DNA of 64,000 nt from Emiliania huxleyi CCMP1516 (GCF_000372725.1 NW_005202428.1:2660873-2724872), one strand, 5' to 3'; positions 41,475 to 51,739 are shown, counted from the stretch's first letter. Numbers and translations: made by a program. The notes: generated from the letters alone by a model not told the origin.

Positions 41475-43283
41475 ACCTGTTGCACGCCAACCGTGAACCA
41501 CCGCCCAGCCAGTCCGGACAAGGCGCAAAAACAGGCATTAGCGCCTCTCGCGTGGGCACTGACGGCACTGGCGCTGGTGTACAGACTGTATAGACTACAC
41601 ACACGTCAAAAATATGAGCAGCAGGAGCCAGTTTGGCCCCCCGCGGCCCTCCGCACCGCGCCTGGCGCCCAGCCGCTGCACGCACTGCGGGCGCGGAGGT
41701 CGACTATCGCCTCTCGGAGAGGCGAGCAGCGCGGCGCGAGCCGGCAAAGCGGCGCGGATCCGTCCTTGTCCACCACGAGGACTTGCCTCAGCCGCTCAGA
41801 AGTGGCCTGCAAGCGTGCGGCCGGCGCTGGTGAGCGTGAGGGATGGCAGAAACTCCCTCTCGCTGCAGTGGCGGGCAGGCGGGCGAGAGGCACCTCTCGG
41901 AGAGGCGAGCAGCGCGGCGCGAGCCGGCAAAGCGGCGCGGATCCGTCCTTGTCCACCACGAGGACTTGCCTCAGCCGCTCAGAAGTGGCCTGCAAGCGTG
42001 CGGCCGGCGCTGGTGAGCGTGAGGGATGGCAGAAACTCCCTCTCGCTGCAGTGGCGGGCAGGCGGGCGAGAGGCACCTCTCGGAGAGGCGAGCAGCGCGG
42101 CGCGAGCCGGCAAAGCGGCGCGGATCCGTCCTTGTCCACCACGAGGACTTGCCTCAGCCGCTCAGAAGTGGCCTGCAAGCGTGCGGCCGGCGCTGGTGAG
42201 CGTGAGGGATGGCAGAAACTCCCTCTCGCTGCAGTGGCGGGCAGGCGGGCGAGAGGCACCTCTCGGAGAGGCGAGCAGCGCGGCGCGAGCCGGCAAAGCG
42301 GCGCGGATCCGTCCTTGTCCACCACGAGGACTTGCCTCAGCCGCTCAGAAGTGGCCTGCAAGCGTGCGGCCGGCGCTGGTGAGCGTGAGGGATGGCAGAA
42401 AACTCCCTTTTGCCCGTTTTGCCCCTTGTCAGCTGACCTTTCCAGCGATGTGTGGCGAAGAACCGACCACGCCGCGCATGGGTGTGTTCATACTGGTGGA
42501 CAACACCACCTAACCGCGGCTATTTGAGCCGCCGCGCCCCCAGAGCCGCGGAAGCCTGGCGCAGCGACGGCGCTGCGGCACTGCGGCGTCGCGGCCGCAG
42601 CGCGTGAGGCGCGGCGCGTCAAGTCGCCTTCAACCGCTCCGGTCCGCTGCCGCAGGGCCCAGGGATGGCGCTGAGACGCTCGGGTGCGACATGAAGGCCT
42701 TAGGGCGCGCGCTCAAGCCGCCAGCCGCGCACAGCGATTTTGAGCTGTCCGTGGGTGGTTCACGTAAACGCACAACCCCGGGCCCGAAATCGCACACAGA
42801 CAGTCAGACATGCAACACGGGGTCCCAGGGAAGGCGAGCAAAAACTTTATCGTGCGCGCTAGACGCCGACTCGGAGGCCGCACCGGTCATGCGCGCAGCC
42901 GGAGAGAGAGGGAGGCGCTCAATCGCCGAACTCGGCGAGCGCCTCCAGCGTCTCCGCTTCGTACGCATCCTCCTCCCAGCAATTGAGCGCCTCCTCCACC
43001 CCCGCGCCCGCGCCCGCAGCGTCCGTGCCCGCGAGGATGGCAGCGACGCGCTCCCTCTGCCGAGCCTTCGCCTCCGCCTTCGCCTCCTGGGCGTCCGCCT
43101 CCATGACCCGCACCACCTGCTCCCTCCACACGGCGACCCGCCCGGCCAGCTGGAGGAAGGCGTCCGACGACAGCGGGAGCGCGCTCTCAGCCTGCGTGTT
43201 GCGCCTGGCCCACATAAACGCACAACTCCGGACCCAAGACGCACAAGCACGTGGGTGGTTCACGGTTGGCGTGCAACAGCGCG
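41475..43283. repeat. Segment bracketed by a 26-bp inverted repeat
   Basis: CTGTTGCACGCCAACCGTGA plus ACCACC at about 41476 recurs as its reverse complement at about 43252-43277. A third partial copy (GTGGGTGGTTCACG) is at 42749, and AAACGCACAAC(C/T)CCGG(G/A)CCC follows at both 42765 and 43214. I find no matching target duplication outside the arms, so this may be a repeat-rich segment rather than one element. Confidence 0.55.
41708..42408. repeat. 183-bp tandem repeat, four near-identical copies
   Basis: Units start at about 41708, 41891, 42074 and 42257 (period 183 = 61 codons). Because the period is a multiple of three and the unit lacks stops, long frames stay open on both strands (for example 41493-42527 on + and 42361-41606 on -). 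I see no domain in any of them. The near identity of the copies indicates recent expansion. Confidence 0.95.
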
Positions 43284-43449
43284 AACGTTCTTCCGTGATT
43301 GCGCTCGATGACACAATGTGTGCGCCGCGAAAGCCAAAGCGAGAGAAGAAAGAAGCCGGCAGCGACACGCGGTTGGCCACACACGGTGCCACAGCCCCGC
43401 CGAGCATCTCCGAGGGCGAGAGAGAACATGCAGACTCGAGGAGACACAC
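42919..43449 (-). CDS. Unrecognised protein, C-terminal exon convincing
   Basis: The part from about 43190 to the stop at 42919 has strong coding bias: TQAESALPLSSDAFLQLAGR, VVRVMEADAQEAKAEAKARQ, and an acidic end EEALNCWEEDAYEAETLEAL AEFGD. The frame stays open upstream to a Met at 43449, but that part has poor coding bias and contains the repeat at 43214-43277, so the true upstream exon may lie elsewhere. An AG at about 43192 could be the acceptor. Function unknown. Confidence 0.45.
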   Translation of the reverse strand: MCLLESACSLSPSEMLGGAVAPCVANRVSLPASFFSRFGFRGAHIVSSSAITEERSRCCTPTVNHPRACASWVRSCAFMWARRNTQAESALPLSSDAFLQLAGRVAVWREQVVRVMEADAQEAKAEAKARQRERVAAILAGTDAAGAGAGVEEALNCWEEDAYEAETLEALAEFGD

Positions 43450-43746
43450 CGCTCACCGCTCGCACCGTGCTCACACACGTCACAGCGGGACGATTGTGGA
43501 AGCTGACGCGGGACGAAAGAAAGAGGTGTAACACCCTGGCAACACCGCGCGCACGCCTTGAGCGCCGTCTGAACGTCCTGGACAACGCCATGCCACGCAA
43601 AGCAGCAAGAGCGGCGTGCCATCTCGCACCCGTGCCGTCCTAGCTCGACTGCGTCGCCAGCCTGGGCCGCTGAGAGTGGAATCTCCTGACTTCTAAGTGG
43701 AAGTCAGCTTCCTTCGACGTGAGATCGCACTGAATGGGGGAGCTTG

Positions 43747-44145
43747 CTAATTCAGGCTCTCGTCCGCATCGGGGTCGTACCCAAAGCTCACACCCTCCAG
43801 AAAGTCCACATCGCCGATCAACGCCCTCCAGAAAGACCGGTCAATGGCAGCAAATACTCGTTTCAGCCTCGACGGCTGCGCCGCCTTGCGCCGAGCCAAC
43901 AGCGCCCGTGCCGCCTCCCTCTTGGGCGCTAACAGCCTGTCCAGCTGATCATGCAACTCTCTGCAGCTGGCCGCGAGATGCACCACCGGAGCGATGCCAC
44001 ACCCTCCGGCCACCTTCTCCAGTAGCTCGGGCGGGAGCGCGAGAAGCAGCGACCCATGGCTCGGTCCGTTGCTGGCACCGGCGCTTTCGAACACTCGGCA
44101 GCTAGTGATGCAGCGGTCTCTGTCGCTCAACATACCAGCCGGCAT
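43747..44145 (-). CDS. F-box-like small protein (132 aa)
   Basis: Single exon, MPAGMLSDRDRCITSCRVFE to the stop at 43747. Residues about 33-75 read LLLALPPELLEKVAGGCGIA then VVHLAASCRELHDQLDRLL, the F-box pattern (LPxELL...L..SC..L) that binds Skp1 in SCF ubiquitin ligases. The rest is basic-helical (LLARRKAAQPSRLKRVF) with FWRALIGDVDFLEGV and an acidic end. No substrate-binding repeats follow. The match is short, so confidence is moderate. Confidence 0.55.
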   Translation of the reverse strand: MPAGMLSDRDRCITSCRVFESAGASNGPSHGSLLLALPPELLEKVAGGCGIAPVVHLAASCRELHDQLDRLLAPKREAARALLARRKAAQPSRLKRVFAAIDRSFWRALIGDVDFLEGVSFGYDPDADESLN

Positions 44146-44226
44146 ACCATAGCCGAACGTTCGCCGAGACGTGCGTCCACGGCGGCTGTGTTTTCTTTTT
44201 CCTAGTCTCCTTCTGTCACTGTATCT

Positions 44227-45694
44227 TTATCTCCCATCAAATATCTCTCCTACTCTCCCTCCCCACAAGTCGGTGGAGAGGTACTTTAGGCCACTGTCGC
44301 AGACGACGCACGCCACCGTGCCTCCCGCGTGGGCTCCGCGCAGTATTTGCACCGCCGCCGCGACATTGGCACCGCCGGAGAAGCCGGCAAAGACGCCCTC
44401 AAACCGCGCGAGTTGGCGGCACGTCTCCGCCGCCTCGGAGGAAGACACCTGTTCGGGATGTGGCACTGCTGTCCACGTGGCAGCTCGGCGACGTCTCGGC
44501 GATGCCTCGGGCCTGCAGGTAGCCGTCAGGCGGCTCGGCGGCGGCGAGCGGCGTGAGCGCCGCCATCGCGTAGCCTCCACCTACTCGCCTCTGGTCTTGC
44601 GTCATCAGCGTCGACGGTCCTTGTTCGGCTCAACTGGCCCACCTTGGATCTTGTGCGGCGCGGCGGCGTGTGGCGCGTCATTGCCGGCGAGCACCGCGGC
44701 GCCCTGCGGTTCGACTACATAGCAGCGCACGCCGGGCAGCTCGCGCCTAGAATGTTGGGCATCTCGGCTGCGTCTCGGCTGCACACGGGACTCATCTGGG
44801 TGGCCCGCCGGAGTCTCACCGCAGCGCGGTCGCAACGCCGGCAAAGGTGCCGCCGCTGCCGACAAAGTCGACAAAGGCGTCGATGGAGAGGCCCGCGCCG
44901 CGGGTCTGAGCCAGAAGCTCCGGCCCAGTATGCTGCAGGTGCGCACGCGCGTTGCCGCCGAGCTCAAACTGGTCTGCTCGGAAGGCGCCACGCTCCGCCG
45001 CCAGCGCCTCCGTCACCTCGGACACGCGGCGGAGGTCTGCGCCCGACACCTGGCCGGGAAGTGACCCCTCGCACTGATCGACGAGCACGACCTCGGCCCC
45101 GAGGGCTCGCATCATCCGCGCGCGCTCGGCAGAATTGCCGCGCGACATGACGGCAACGAACGGGTGGCTGAGCGCCGCGCATACGATAGCGAGCCCGGTG
45201 CCGGTGTTGCCGCTCGTCAGCTCGACGACCGGCTGGCCCGGCGCGAGGCTGCCGTCCGCACAAAATCGCGCTGGCGCGTGCTGGCACTTACGTCCACTAA
45301 GCGATGCCCGCCCACAGCACGACAGCAGCTGCAGCGGCGGGCGCCTCCCTGCTCATCATCTACCTCTGTCGCCAGCGTCCAAAGCCGGTACGAAAGTGGA
45401 GCAGCGTACATGCAGCGGTCTACCCCGGCCCGCCTCCTCGATGATCTGCCTCGCGATCCGATCCTTCTTGGAGAAGCCCGGCGAGAGGTATTCGAGCTTG
45501 GCGACGAGCCGCCCCTGCAGGCCGAGATGCGCAGCGAGCCGCGAGAGCTCGACGCTGGGGGTGCCGTGGATGGCGTGCATGGCGGAGGGGAGGACGGTGC
45601 TCACACAGCGAGCCTTCCTGGCTCCCTGATGCCACCTGTAGAGTGGCCGTAGTCGGTGCCGGTGCATCAGTCGTTTCCGAGGCTGGTGGAACAA
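44227..45694 (-). CDS. Cysteine synthase-type PLP-dependent enzyme
   Basis: Exon 1: candidate starts at 45694 and 45580; IHGTPSVELSRLAAHLGLQG then LVAKLEYLSPGFSKKDRIAR, where a Lys of SKKDR is the PLP-binding residue. Exon 2 (about 45270-44825): GQPVVELTSGNTGTGLAIVC (PLP phosphate loop), SRGNSAERARMMRALGAEVV, FVDFVGSGGTFAGVATALR. Exon 3 (about 44745-44650): LPGVRCYVVEPQGAAVLAGN, PHKIQGG. Exon 4 ends at 44227: VSSSEAAETCRQLARFEGVF AGFSGGANVAAA, VVCDSGLKYLSTDLWGG. Family role: beta-replacement on O-acetylserine (cysteine synthesis) or cystathionine-beta-synthase chemistry; motif spacing and PHKIQG fit cysteine synthase best. All key motifs are present across four exons. The first intron (45290-45430) contains a GCGCTGGCGCGTGCTGGCAC repeat motif. 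Confidence 0.82.
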
Positions 45695-45779
45695 GCGACC
45701 GGGTCTGGAACACCGGGTGGTGGAACAGCCTGCGCGGCGCGGGCGGGCGCGCGGGCGGCGCGGCGGCGGCGCTAAGGCG

Positions 45780-46270
45780 GTTTCTTTTTTCGGGTCTCCC
45801 CTCGAAACGGGAGCTCTTTTATTTAGTTACACTAGGCACGGGACTGGCGCGCGTGAAAATTTGAGAATTTTGCTGCTTCCTTGATTGACCCCGTTGGGCC
45901 ACGGTGACTAGGGAAGGGGAAGGAAGCAGAGTTCAGTTCAGCAACGTATTCACGGGCGTCTCAGCAATTGGCCGGTCGACAAATTTTACCGCCGACGGTC
46001 AAATTGGACCTTCGTTCTTTGCTCGCCAACAACGGCGAAGCGAGTCCGGGCGGGGCGCTACTGCGCCTCGCCCCGGGCAGCGCCCACCCAGAGGCGCCGC
46101 GGGTTTCTGTGCCGGCGGCTGGCCTCTGCAGGGCGCTTAGGGGACCCCTAGGCTTAAAAGGGTGGGCCCTGGGGCGCCTGCGGCTTAAACGGCTTAAAAC
46201 CTGCCTAGGCCGGTTTTAAGAGCTGCTGGGCCGCCGATTCCTTAAACGGTCTTAAACGCTTAAACGGTGC
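45780..46270. repeat. Repeat-rich, contains GGCACGGGACTGGCGCGCG and CTTAAA(A/C)GG runs
   Basis: 45836-45860 carries the GGCACGGGACTGGCGCGCG motif of the 11842-12165 family, oriented the same way relative to the neighbouring minus-strand gene. 46135-46270 is rich in CTTAAAACGG/CTTAAACGG units. No coding bias. Confidence 0.55.
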
Positions 46271-48180
46271 GGGAGAGCTCCCAAGGTCTCGATGGTCCGG
46301 GAGGCCCGCCGGTAGACGCCGGAGGCCGGGAAGCTGGCTACAGTCTCAGCTAGCACGCGTCCCCTATGCGAGTATGGCTCCTGCCAGTGCACCAGACTTA
46401 CAGGCGCGGAACCCAGCGACGCATGCTGGTGAGGCCGATTTTCATACGGGTGCTTTGGCAGCTTTCCTATTCGCTGTTGATTTGCGATTTTGGCGCTAGC
46501 TCTGGGGCGGCCGTGAGAGCCAGATCCCAGGCAGCGCCGAGGCACCAATGGGACCTCAAGTCTCGACGGGAGGCAGTCGATTATCGGGCGGGAGGGCTCC
46601 AGTGTGGCGGCCACCTGGTCCCTCTCGCAGGGGAGCCGAACGTCTTTCCTCTCTGTCCTTCGACCATCCATGTACTCCGCGATGGTCAACATCCTTCTTC
46701 CCTGCACCGTGTCTTGCGGCCTTCGGTTCAAGTGGCTTTCACCTATCGCTAACGGCCACAGGCTCGACAACTTGCACTTGGAGCACTTGGAGTGCAGTCA
46801 TTATCTCATTAACCTCACATCCAGGGCCCGGGGAGCTAAGAAGCGCACCCAGCGGGCCGGATGATCGATATCGGGTTGCTGGCAAGAGAGCCCTAGCCCT
46901 GGGGGGTGCGCGGTCGCAGGGCCATAACACGGGTCTCCGAGGGTTGGCTCCGTGTACCGGGTTTCCCCTTAACTGCAGAACGCACCCTCTACTCGGAGCT
47001 AAAAGAATACTCTCCGAGGGTTAGTCTGCGCTTTGGGTTTCCCCTAGCTGCGGAGCGCCCCCTCTACTCGGAGCTAGTGGACCCGACCCTAGCTAGTGAT
47101 ACGAGAATACGTACCGCCCCCATGCAACTCCTCGACGAGAATACGAGAATACGCAGCTGCGAGACGCCTATAAAGAAACAGCGAGGTAAAGTTCGGCGGC
47201 TTATGATAAACCGAAAGTTGTCGTAAAACGCGGGCGAAAGCAAAGCATAGGGCGGGCGCTTTTGCCGCAGCGATGCCCGCAGCCTGTCGAGCAGCTTCCG
47301 CGGCGCCCATGCGCCGCGGGGTTGACCGACAGCCGCGCCGCTCGAGCCATCCGTGCCACGCGCGGCGACGCGCACACCGCGCGCCAGTCAGCGCACTGGT
47401 AGTACTGCACCAGCCAGCACGGCGTGGAGCAATGTATTGAGGGCATTGTACTGGGCGCCAGCCAGCATGCCTCAGCACAGAGCGAGAGAGCATGTTGCGC
47501 ACCCTGGCGCAACGTCAGCTCGCTCCCAATCAGGCTCTCTCACCGCCGCAGAGCAGTCCACGAGCACCTGCAGCTGTGCTGCTCAACGCTCAAGCTCTGG
47601 AGCCTCCCCTCGTTGTCACAGCTTTGCGCAGTGCAGCGTGCGAGCAGCGCAGGCCAGGCCGACCTCTGGCACGCCCGGGCGGCCGTGAGACGGAGGCCCG
47701 CCGAGCGAGTGCGAGCCGCATCGGCGGCCATGTCTCCCGCAGCCGCGAGCGAGCAGCGCAAAGAGGCATCGCGCATGCTTTCCGAAACGTCGGGGCTACG
47801 TCGGGGCTGCTGCCCCTTTTCAGTGTATGTACTTTTAGCTTACTGGGAGAAAAGAGAGAGGGGGGGGTGTTCTCTAGGCCCCTAAGGGCCCTATGCGCGG
47901 CGTGAGAGCTCGGAAGCGAGCTTTGCACGGCGATCGAGGATGGCACGGTTCACCCCCTTCACCGAAGCGATGGAGATGCGTTCCGCGTGGTGTGACACAA
48001 ATGAGAGGCGGGAGTGGGGAGGGTACGCGGTGCGGTCAAGGTCTCTCACATCTCTCTCTCAGTGTATGTAGCTCTTACGTACATTACCGTAGGAGACTCT
48101 GCTGACAGGGTTTGCGATGAGGAGCTACCCGAAGGGTTTCTTTTTAGGTTTAAGAATTTTAAGAAAATCACGACATAAAA
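46271..48180. other. Gene-poor, repeat-rich interval
   Basis: No gene I can support in 1.9 kb. 46252-46770 on the minus strand is open for 172 codons but with poor codon bias. 46780-46875 has TTGGAGCACTTGGAGTGCAG and AAGCGCACCCAGCGGGCCGG, shared with 50725-50815. 46925-47090 is a tandem duplication. 47240-47760 has GC-rich sequence loosely similar to 51120-51480. Confidence 0.45.
46925..47090. repeat. Direct duplication of about 85 bp
   Basis: TCCGAGGGTT(G/A)G, GGGTTTCCCCT(T)A, CTGC(A/G)GA(A/G)CGC and CCCTCTACTCGGAGCTA occur in the same order twice (about 46936-47002 and 47013-47083), with scattered differences. Confidence 0.8.
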
Positions 48181-48188
48181 AACGCGCC

Positions 48189-49677
48189 ATGTTCGCGCTG
48201 AGCTCCGCGCCGGCCGTCGTCGGTGCCGCGCGTGCCGCGTGGTGCGGCATCAGAAGCTGCAAGTCGGCCGTCGATAATGTCAACCGGCTGCGCCGGGCGC
48301 CCGAGAAACTCCGGAGCATCGCGGACCTGTGCAGCTGCCTCCTCGAGCCGCTCTCGGTGGCAGAGGCGCTGGCGTCGCGGGAGGCCTCGCTCCGGCTCGT
48401 GGTCGCCGCCGTGGCCTTTGCGCGCTCCGCCGTGGTTGCGTGCAACATCCTGCTCGACACGTTCACCGAGGAGGACTCGTGGAGCGACTGGCTCAACTCG
48501 GCGGCCAAGCTCGAACAACTGTCGCGTCTGGAGACCCGGCTGGCCAACGCGATGAGCGCGCTGCATCTCGCCCTCTCCGCGTCGGCCCTCTCGCTGCCGC
48601 CTCGCGCCGACGGCCTCCCGTCGTGGCAAGGCGCCTTCCGGTACGAGCCACGGGCGTTCGACCTCGCGCACGACGCGCTGCAGAACTTCGAGCAAGGCAG
48701 GTACCGCTCGGTCCTCCTCTCGATCGGCGAGCTGTGGCGGCGAGGCATCATGTCGAGCCAGAGCCGCAGCAGAGGGGGCGGGGCGACCGACGCTCTCGAG
48801 AAGCTCTTCTCGTGCCGGCTGCGGCTGCACCGCGGCCTGCCTCCTCCCCTCTCAAAGGGCGCGACCACGAGCCGCGGGGTGACGTCGCACCCCTGCAGGG
48901 CGAGGGCGGAGGCGTCGCTCGTGGAAGAGGCGGGCGAGTCGGAGGAGGAGGGCGAGGGGGAGGGCGAGGAGGGCGGGGCAGAGGGCGAGGAGGAGGAGGA
49001 GGAGGAGGAGGAGGAGGAGGAGGTGGGGCCGCCGAGCAGGCAAGAGGTCGACGAGCGGCTCTTCCTCCGCTTCAGCCGCCTCGAGCCGGGCCCCGACGGC
49101 GAGGTCGACGAGCTGCCTCCGCTCGAGCTCGACGCGACGGTCCGCCTCCGCAGGCTCTGGTCGCAGGAGCTCGCCGAGGAGCTGCCCGCCAGTCACGGGG
49201 GCGCCTTTCTCGAGGCTTTGCCGGTGGAGCTGCAGGCCGCTCGAGGCGCGGGCCCACCCCCAACCCGTCTGCTTGGGCCGGTAGGTGGTTGGCGGTCCCG
49301 GTGTCATCGTGTACGAGATTCAGCCCTCGAGGCGGAGCCAGCCGACGGCGACGGCGGCGGCGCGGCCGCTCGTGCTCGCCTTCCAGTTCGGCGGCCGCTA
49401 CTCGGCGGAGGCGTTCGAGGCGCTCGTCGGCCTCGCGGCGGCGACGCGGCAGGTGAGGGACGGCCGCACGAGCCGGCGCTGCACCTCTCGCAGCGCCGTG
49501 GACGTGTACGACCCGGACCGGCCGGCACCCTTCGTGCACGAATTCTCCGCGGCGGGCTGCAAACTGCTCGGGCTGCCGCCGCAGGGCGGGGCGGCGACGC
49601 GGGCGGACGCGGCCGCGCTCGCCACGCCGATGAGGGGGCTGGCGCTCGGGAGCCCGTCCGAGCGGGCGACGACGTGA
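48189..49677 (+). CDS. Two-exon protein of unknown function with acidic linker
   Basis: ATG 48189. Exon 1 to about 49245: MFALSSAPAVVGAARAAWCG, an Ala/Leu-rich helical domain (IADLCSCLLEPLSVAEALAS, LRLVVAAVAFARSAVVACN, LLDTFTEEDSWSDWLNSAAK, RLANAMSALHLALSASAL), HDALQNFEQGRYRSVLLSIG, then a Glu-only run near 48985-49020 and FLRFSRLEPGPDGEVDELPP, GGAFLEALPVELQ. Exon 2 from 49285: VVGGPGVIVYEIQPSRR, LVLAFQFGGRYSAEAFEALV, VDVYDPDRPAPFVHEFSAAG CKLLGLPP; stop 49677. A GC donor after LPVELQ keeps phase 0 with the AG at 49283-49284. The helical N-terminus recalls regulatory four-helix domains, but I do not recognise the family. Confidence 0.6.
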
Positions 49678-49773
49678 GCCGGAACCCAAGGGAAAGAGCT
49701 TAGGAAACGAAAGAAAACAGACAGCCAAGCCCGCTCCAAGGCGCAAGGCCTGAAATTCACGGCTGAAAAGGCC

Positions 49774-50668
49774 ACTGGTTGGGTAGTAGTCTAAGTTCTG
49801 AGCCTCGCGATTTAACGGGTCTAAGTGTGGCTAGCCACGCTGGAGTGCTTACGCGGTCTAAGATCAGCGGGAGCCTCTTACACCGGCTAAGTCGGCCATG
49901 GCACGCGATATACGGCGCTCGCGCCCAAATTTTCTTCGCCTGCGCGGCGGGCGATCGATCCTCCTCATGCTTAGCAATCGCCGCCTCAGCATCCTCCTCT
50001 TCCGATTCTCGTTGCTGCTTCTTGAGCGCACTTCGGCGACATCTAGCCAAATAGTTCTCACAAATAGCCTCAAGCTCAAACAAACGCATGTCAGAGAAGC
50101 CTGTGTATGCTGGTCCTCTTTGAACGATCCGCGCGTGAGGTAGCATAGGGCCTTGTTGGCAGCAGCCAGCTTGTTGCGCTGCTTCGTTGCGATGAGCTGA
50201 TTGGGATCGCAGAAGTGCATGCCAAGCACCGCCACAATCTTGAAGCAGAACACATCGCAACCGCATCGTCCGCACTGCCATCGGCATGCCGCGCCCGCCG
50301 CTTCGCCGCAGCCGCCTTAAGGCACGCATAGCGTTAAGGCACGCATAGCGGCAGCACATGGTACGGTGCGCGTACTTGAGCAGGCGTTGCGCGCCGCAAG
50401 TAGCGCACTGGCCCTGGGAGACGGTGATATGGCGTCGTGCGCGGCATACGCTGGTCGGGACCGCGTCCAGGTATTTTTCGGGTAAACCTGGACTTTTGCA
50501 GGTATACCCGGGTTTTGCCCGGAGTTGGCCTCGTGTCGTCTAAGTTCATGGCCCCCGGCCTTCCAGCGTCTAAGTCTGAGCCCGGCTCCGTGCGGGGGCT
50601 AAGTTGAGCGCTCGCTCGCTGCAGAGGCTAAGTGTAGAGCGACCCTCTAGCCCTACTACCCAACCATT
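49774..50668. mobile_element. 895-bp TIR element with perfect 8-bp target duplication
   Basis: TIRs A(C/A)TGGTTGGGTAGTAG (49774-49789) and CTACTACCCAACCATT (50653-50668). Flanks AAAAGGCC at 49766-49773 and 50669-50676 are identical. Subterminal (GT/GG)CTAAG units occur four times on each side. hAT-like by duplication length, but unrelated in sequence to the TGTAGAG family. It carries a minus-strand coding remnant (49757-50450). Confidence 0.92.
49860..50450 (-). CDS. Element-borne ORF with zinc-finger-like Cys pairs
   Basis: Minus-strand frames read CATCGAQRLLKYAHRTMCCR YAC near 50420-50350, CGRCGCDVFCFKIVAVLGMH FCDPNQLIATKQRNKLAAAN KALCYLTRG near 50270-50140, and FSDMRLFELEAICENYLARC RRSALKKQQRESEEEDAEAA near 50100-49980. 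The Cys-x2-Cys pairs suggest a zinc-binding domain. The blocks lie in different frames, so splicing or decay is needed. I do not recognise a transposase catalytic core. Confidence 0.35.
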
Positions 50669-50724
50669 AAAAGGCCAAAAGGGAGGGAGAGATGCAGATG
50701 GGAGAACGTCGCACACCAAATTCC

Positions 50725-50940
50725 TTGGAGTACTTGGAGGAGTGCAGTCGGCAGCTCACACCCAGGGCCGTAAGAAGCGCACCCAGCGGGCCGGATGAGC
50801 GGGATCGGGCTACGAGCAGCAGAAAGAAAGAAAGAAAGGACAGACAAACCCAAACGAGGGATGGGATGACAGACAAACCCAAACGAGGGATGGGATGGGG
50901 AGGAGGACAGGGTCGAGCAGCAGAAAGAAAGAAAAAGAGC
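50725..50940. repeat. Short interspersed repeats with GAAA tails
   Basis: 50725-50840 has TTGGAGTACTTGGAGGAGTGC, AAGCGCACCCAGCGGGCCGG and a GAAAGAAAGAAAG tail, as at 46780-46875. 50840-50937 contains two reverse copies of the SINE-like tail (CCCAAACGAGGGATGGGATG) and another GAAAGAAAG run. Looks like nested short retroposon ends. Confidence 0.65.
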
Positions 50941-50974
50941 GCAAACGGATTCATCGAGTAACTGATTTTGGCCC

Positions 50975-51640
50975 ATGCGCATGCTCTTCCTCGTGCTCGT
51001 CGCGCGCTCGGGAGCCGGAGTGGCGGGGTCGGAGCTGCTGCAACGGCGCGAGTGGCCGCGAGGGGTCGTGCTGGGGCTCGCCAGAGAACGAGGCCACGGC
51101 GCGGCGCTCGCGGCGGCGCACGGGGCAGCTTTGAGCAGTGCAGCGCCTCAACATCAGCTTCAAGCAGTGCAGCGCAACGCCAGTGGCCTCTCTGGAGCTG
51201 TGCGGCGGCTGGCGGGCCTGTGCGACGGCGCCGATCCGTGGGCTCGGGACGCGCAGTCGGCTCGCGTGCCGGTTGCCGAGTCAGCCTGGCTGGCGAGAAG
51301 CGCCAAGGCCTTCCCTGCATTCTGGGCGCTGCCCAGAAGTGCGCAGTGCCTTTGCTGCGCCGACGGGCGGCCTCGATGCGGATCGCCGCGAGTGGCGTGG
51401 GAGCCTCCAGTGGCACGGTCGTTGGTCAACACCGCGGCGCGCGCGCGCCGCGAGTGCTGCACAACAAGCGGAGGGCATGGGCGGGCGCTCTATCGCTTTC
51501 CGGAGCCCAACTTTGACTATCGATTGCCGCCGGTTATTATAACCGATGGGAGATCGTTCCGGCAGACGGAGGGATTCAACGCGGCGATAACTGCCCGAGA
51601 CGTCCCTAACCTTTATTTATTTCTGCCCTGCTTCAGGAAC
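50975..51640 (+). other. GC-rich open region, gene status unclear
   Basis: A frame from 50975 starts MRMLFLVLVARSGAGVAGSE (signal-peptide-like) and stays open through the low-complexity tract into the downstream MITE. The opposite strand and a second frame are also open (for example 51416-50667). With competing open frames and no domain, I cannot call a gene. Parts resemble 47240-47760. Confidence 0.3.
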
Positions 51641-51739
51641 CGGAGGCCGTCTTCCTCAACCAACCAAACCTCATTACCGACTGCCGGTCGTTGGGGACAC
51701 GTGACTCCTGCAAAGGGCAGTGTCTCCACCCGGGAGTCG

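Noticed and set aside
41493-42527. 344-codon frame through the 183-bp array as a repetitive gene
   Set aside because: Other frames on both strands are equally open, there is no domain, and the codon bias is not better in this frame than in its competitors.
46252-46770. 172-codon minus-strand frame
   Set aside because: No C/G third-position bias and no recognisable domain; it lies in repeat-rich sequence.
46826-46880. tRNA-like sequence in the AAGCGCACCCAGCGGGCCGG repeat
   Set aside because: I could not fold a cloverleaf or find a plausible anticodon arm; treated as a short interspersed repeat.
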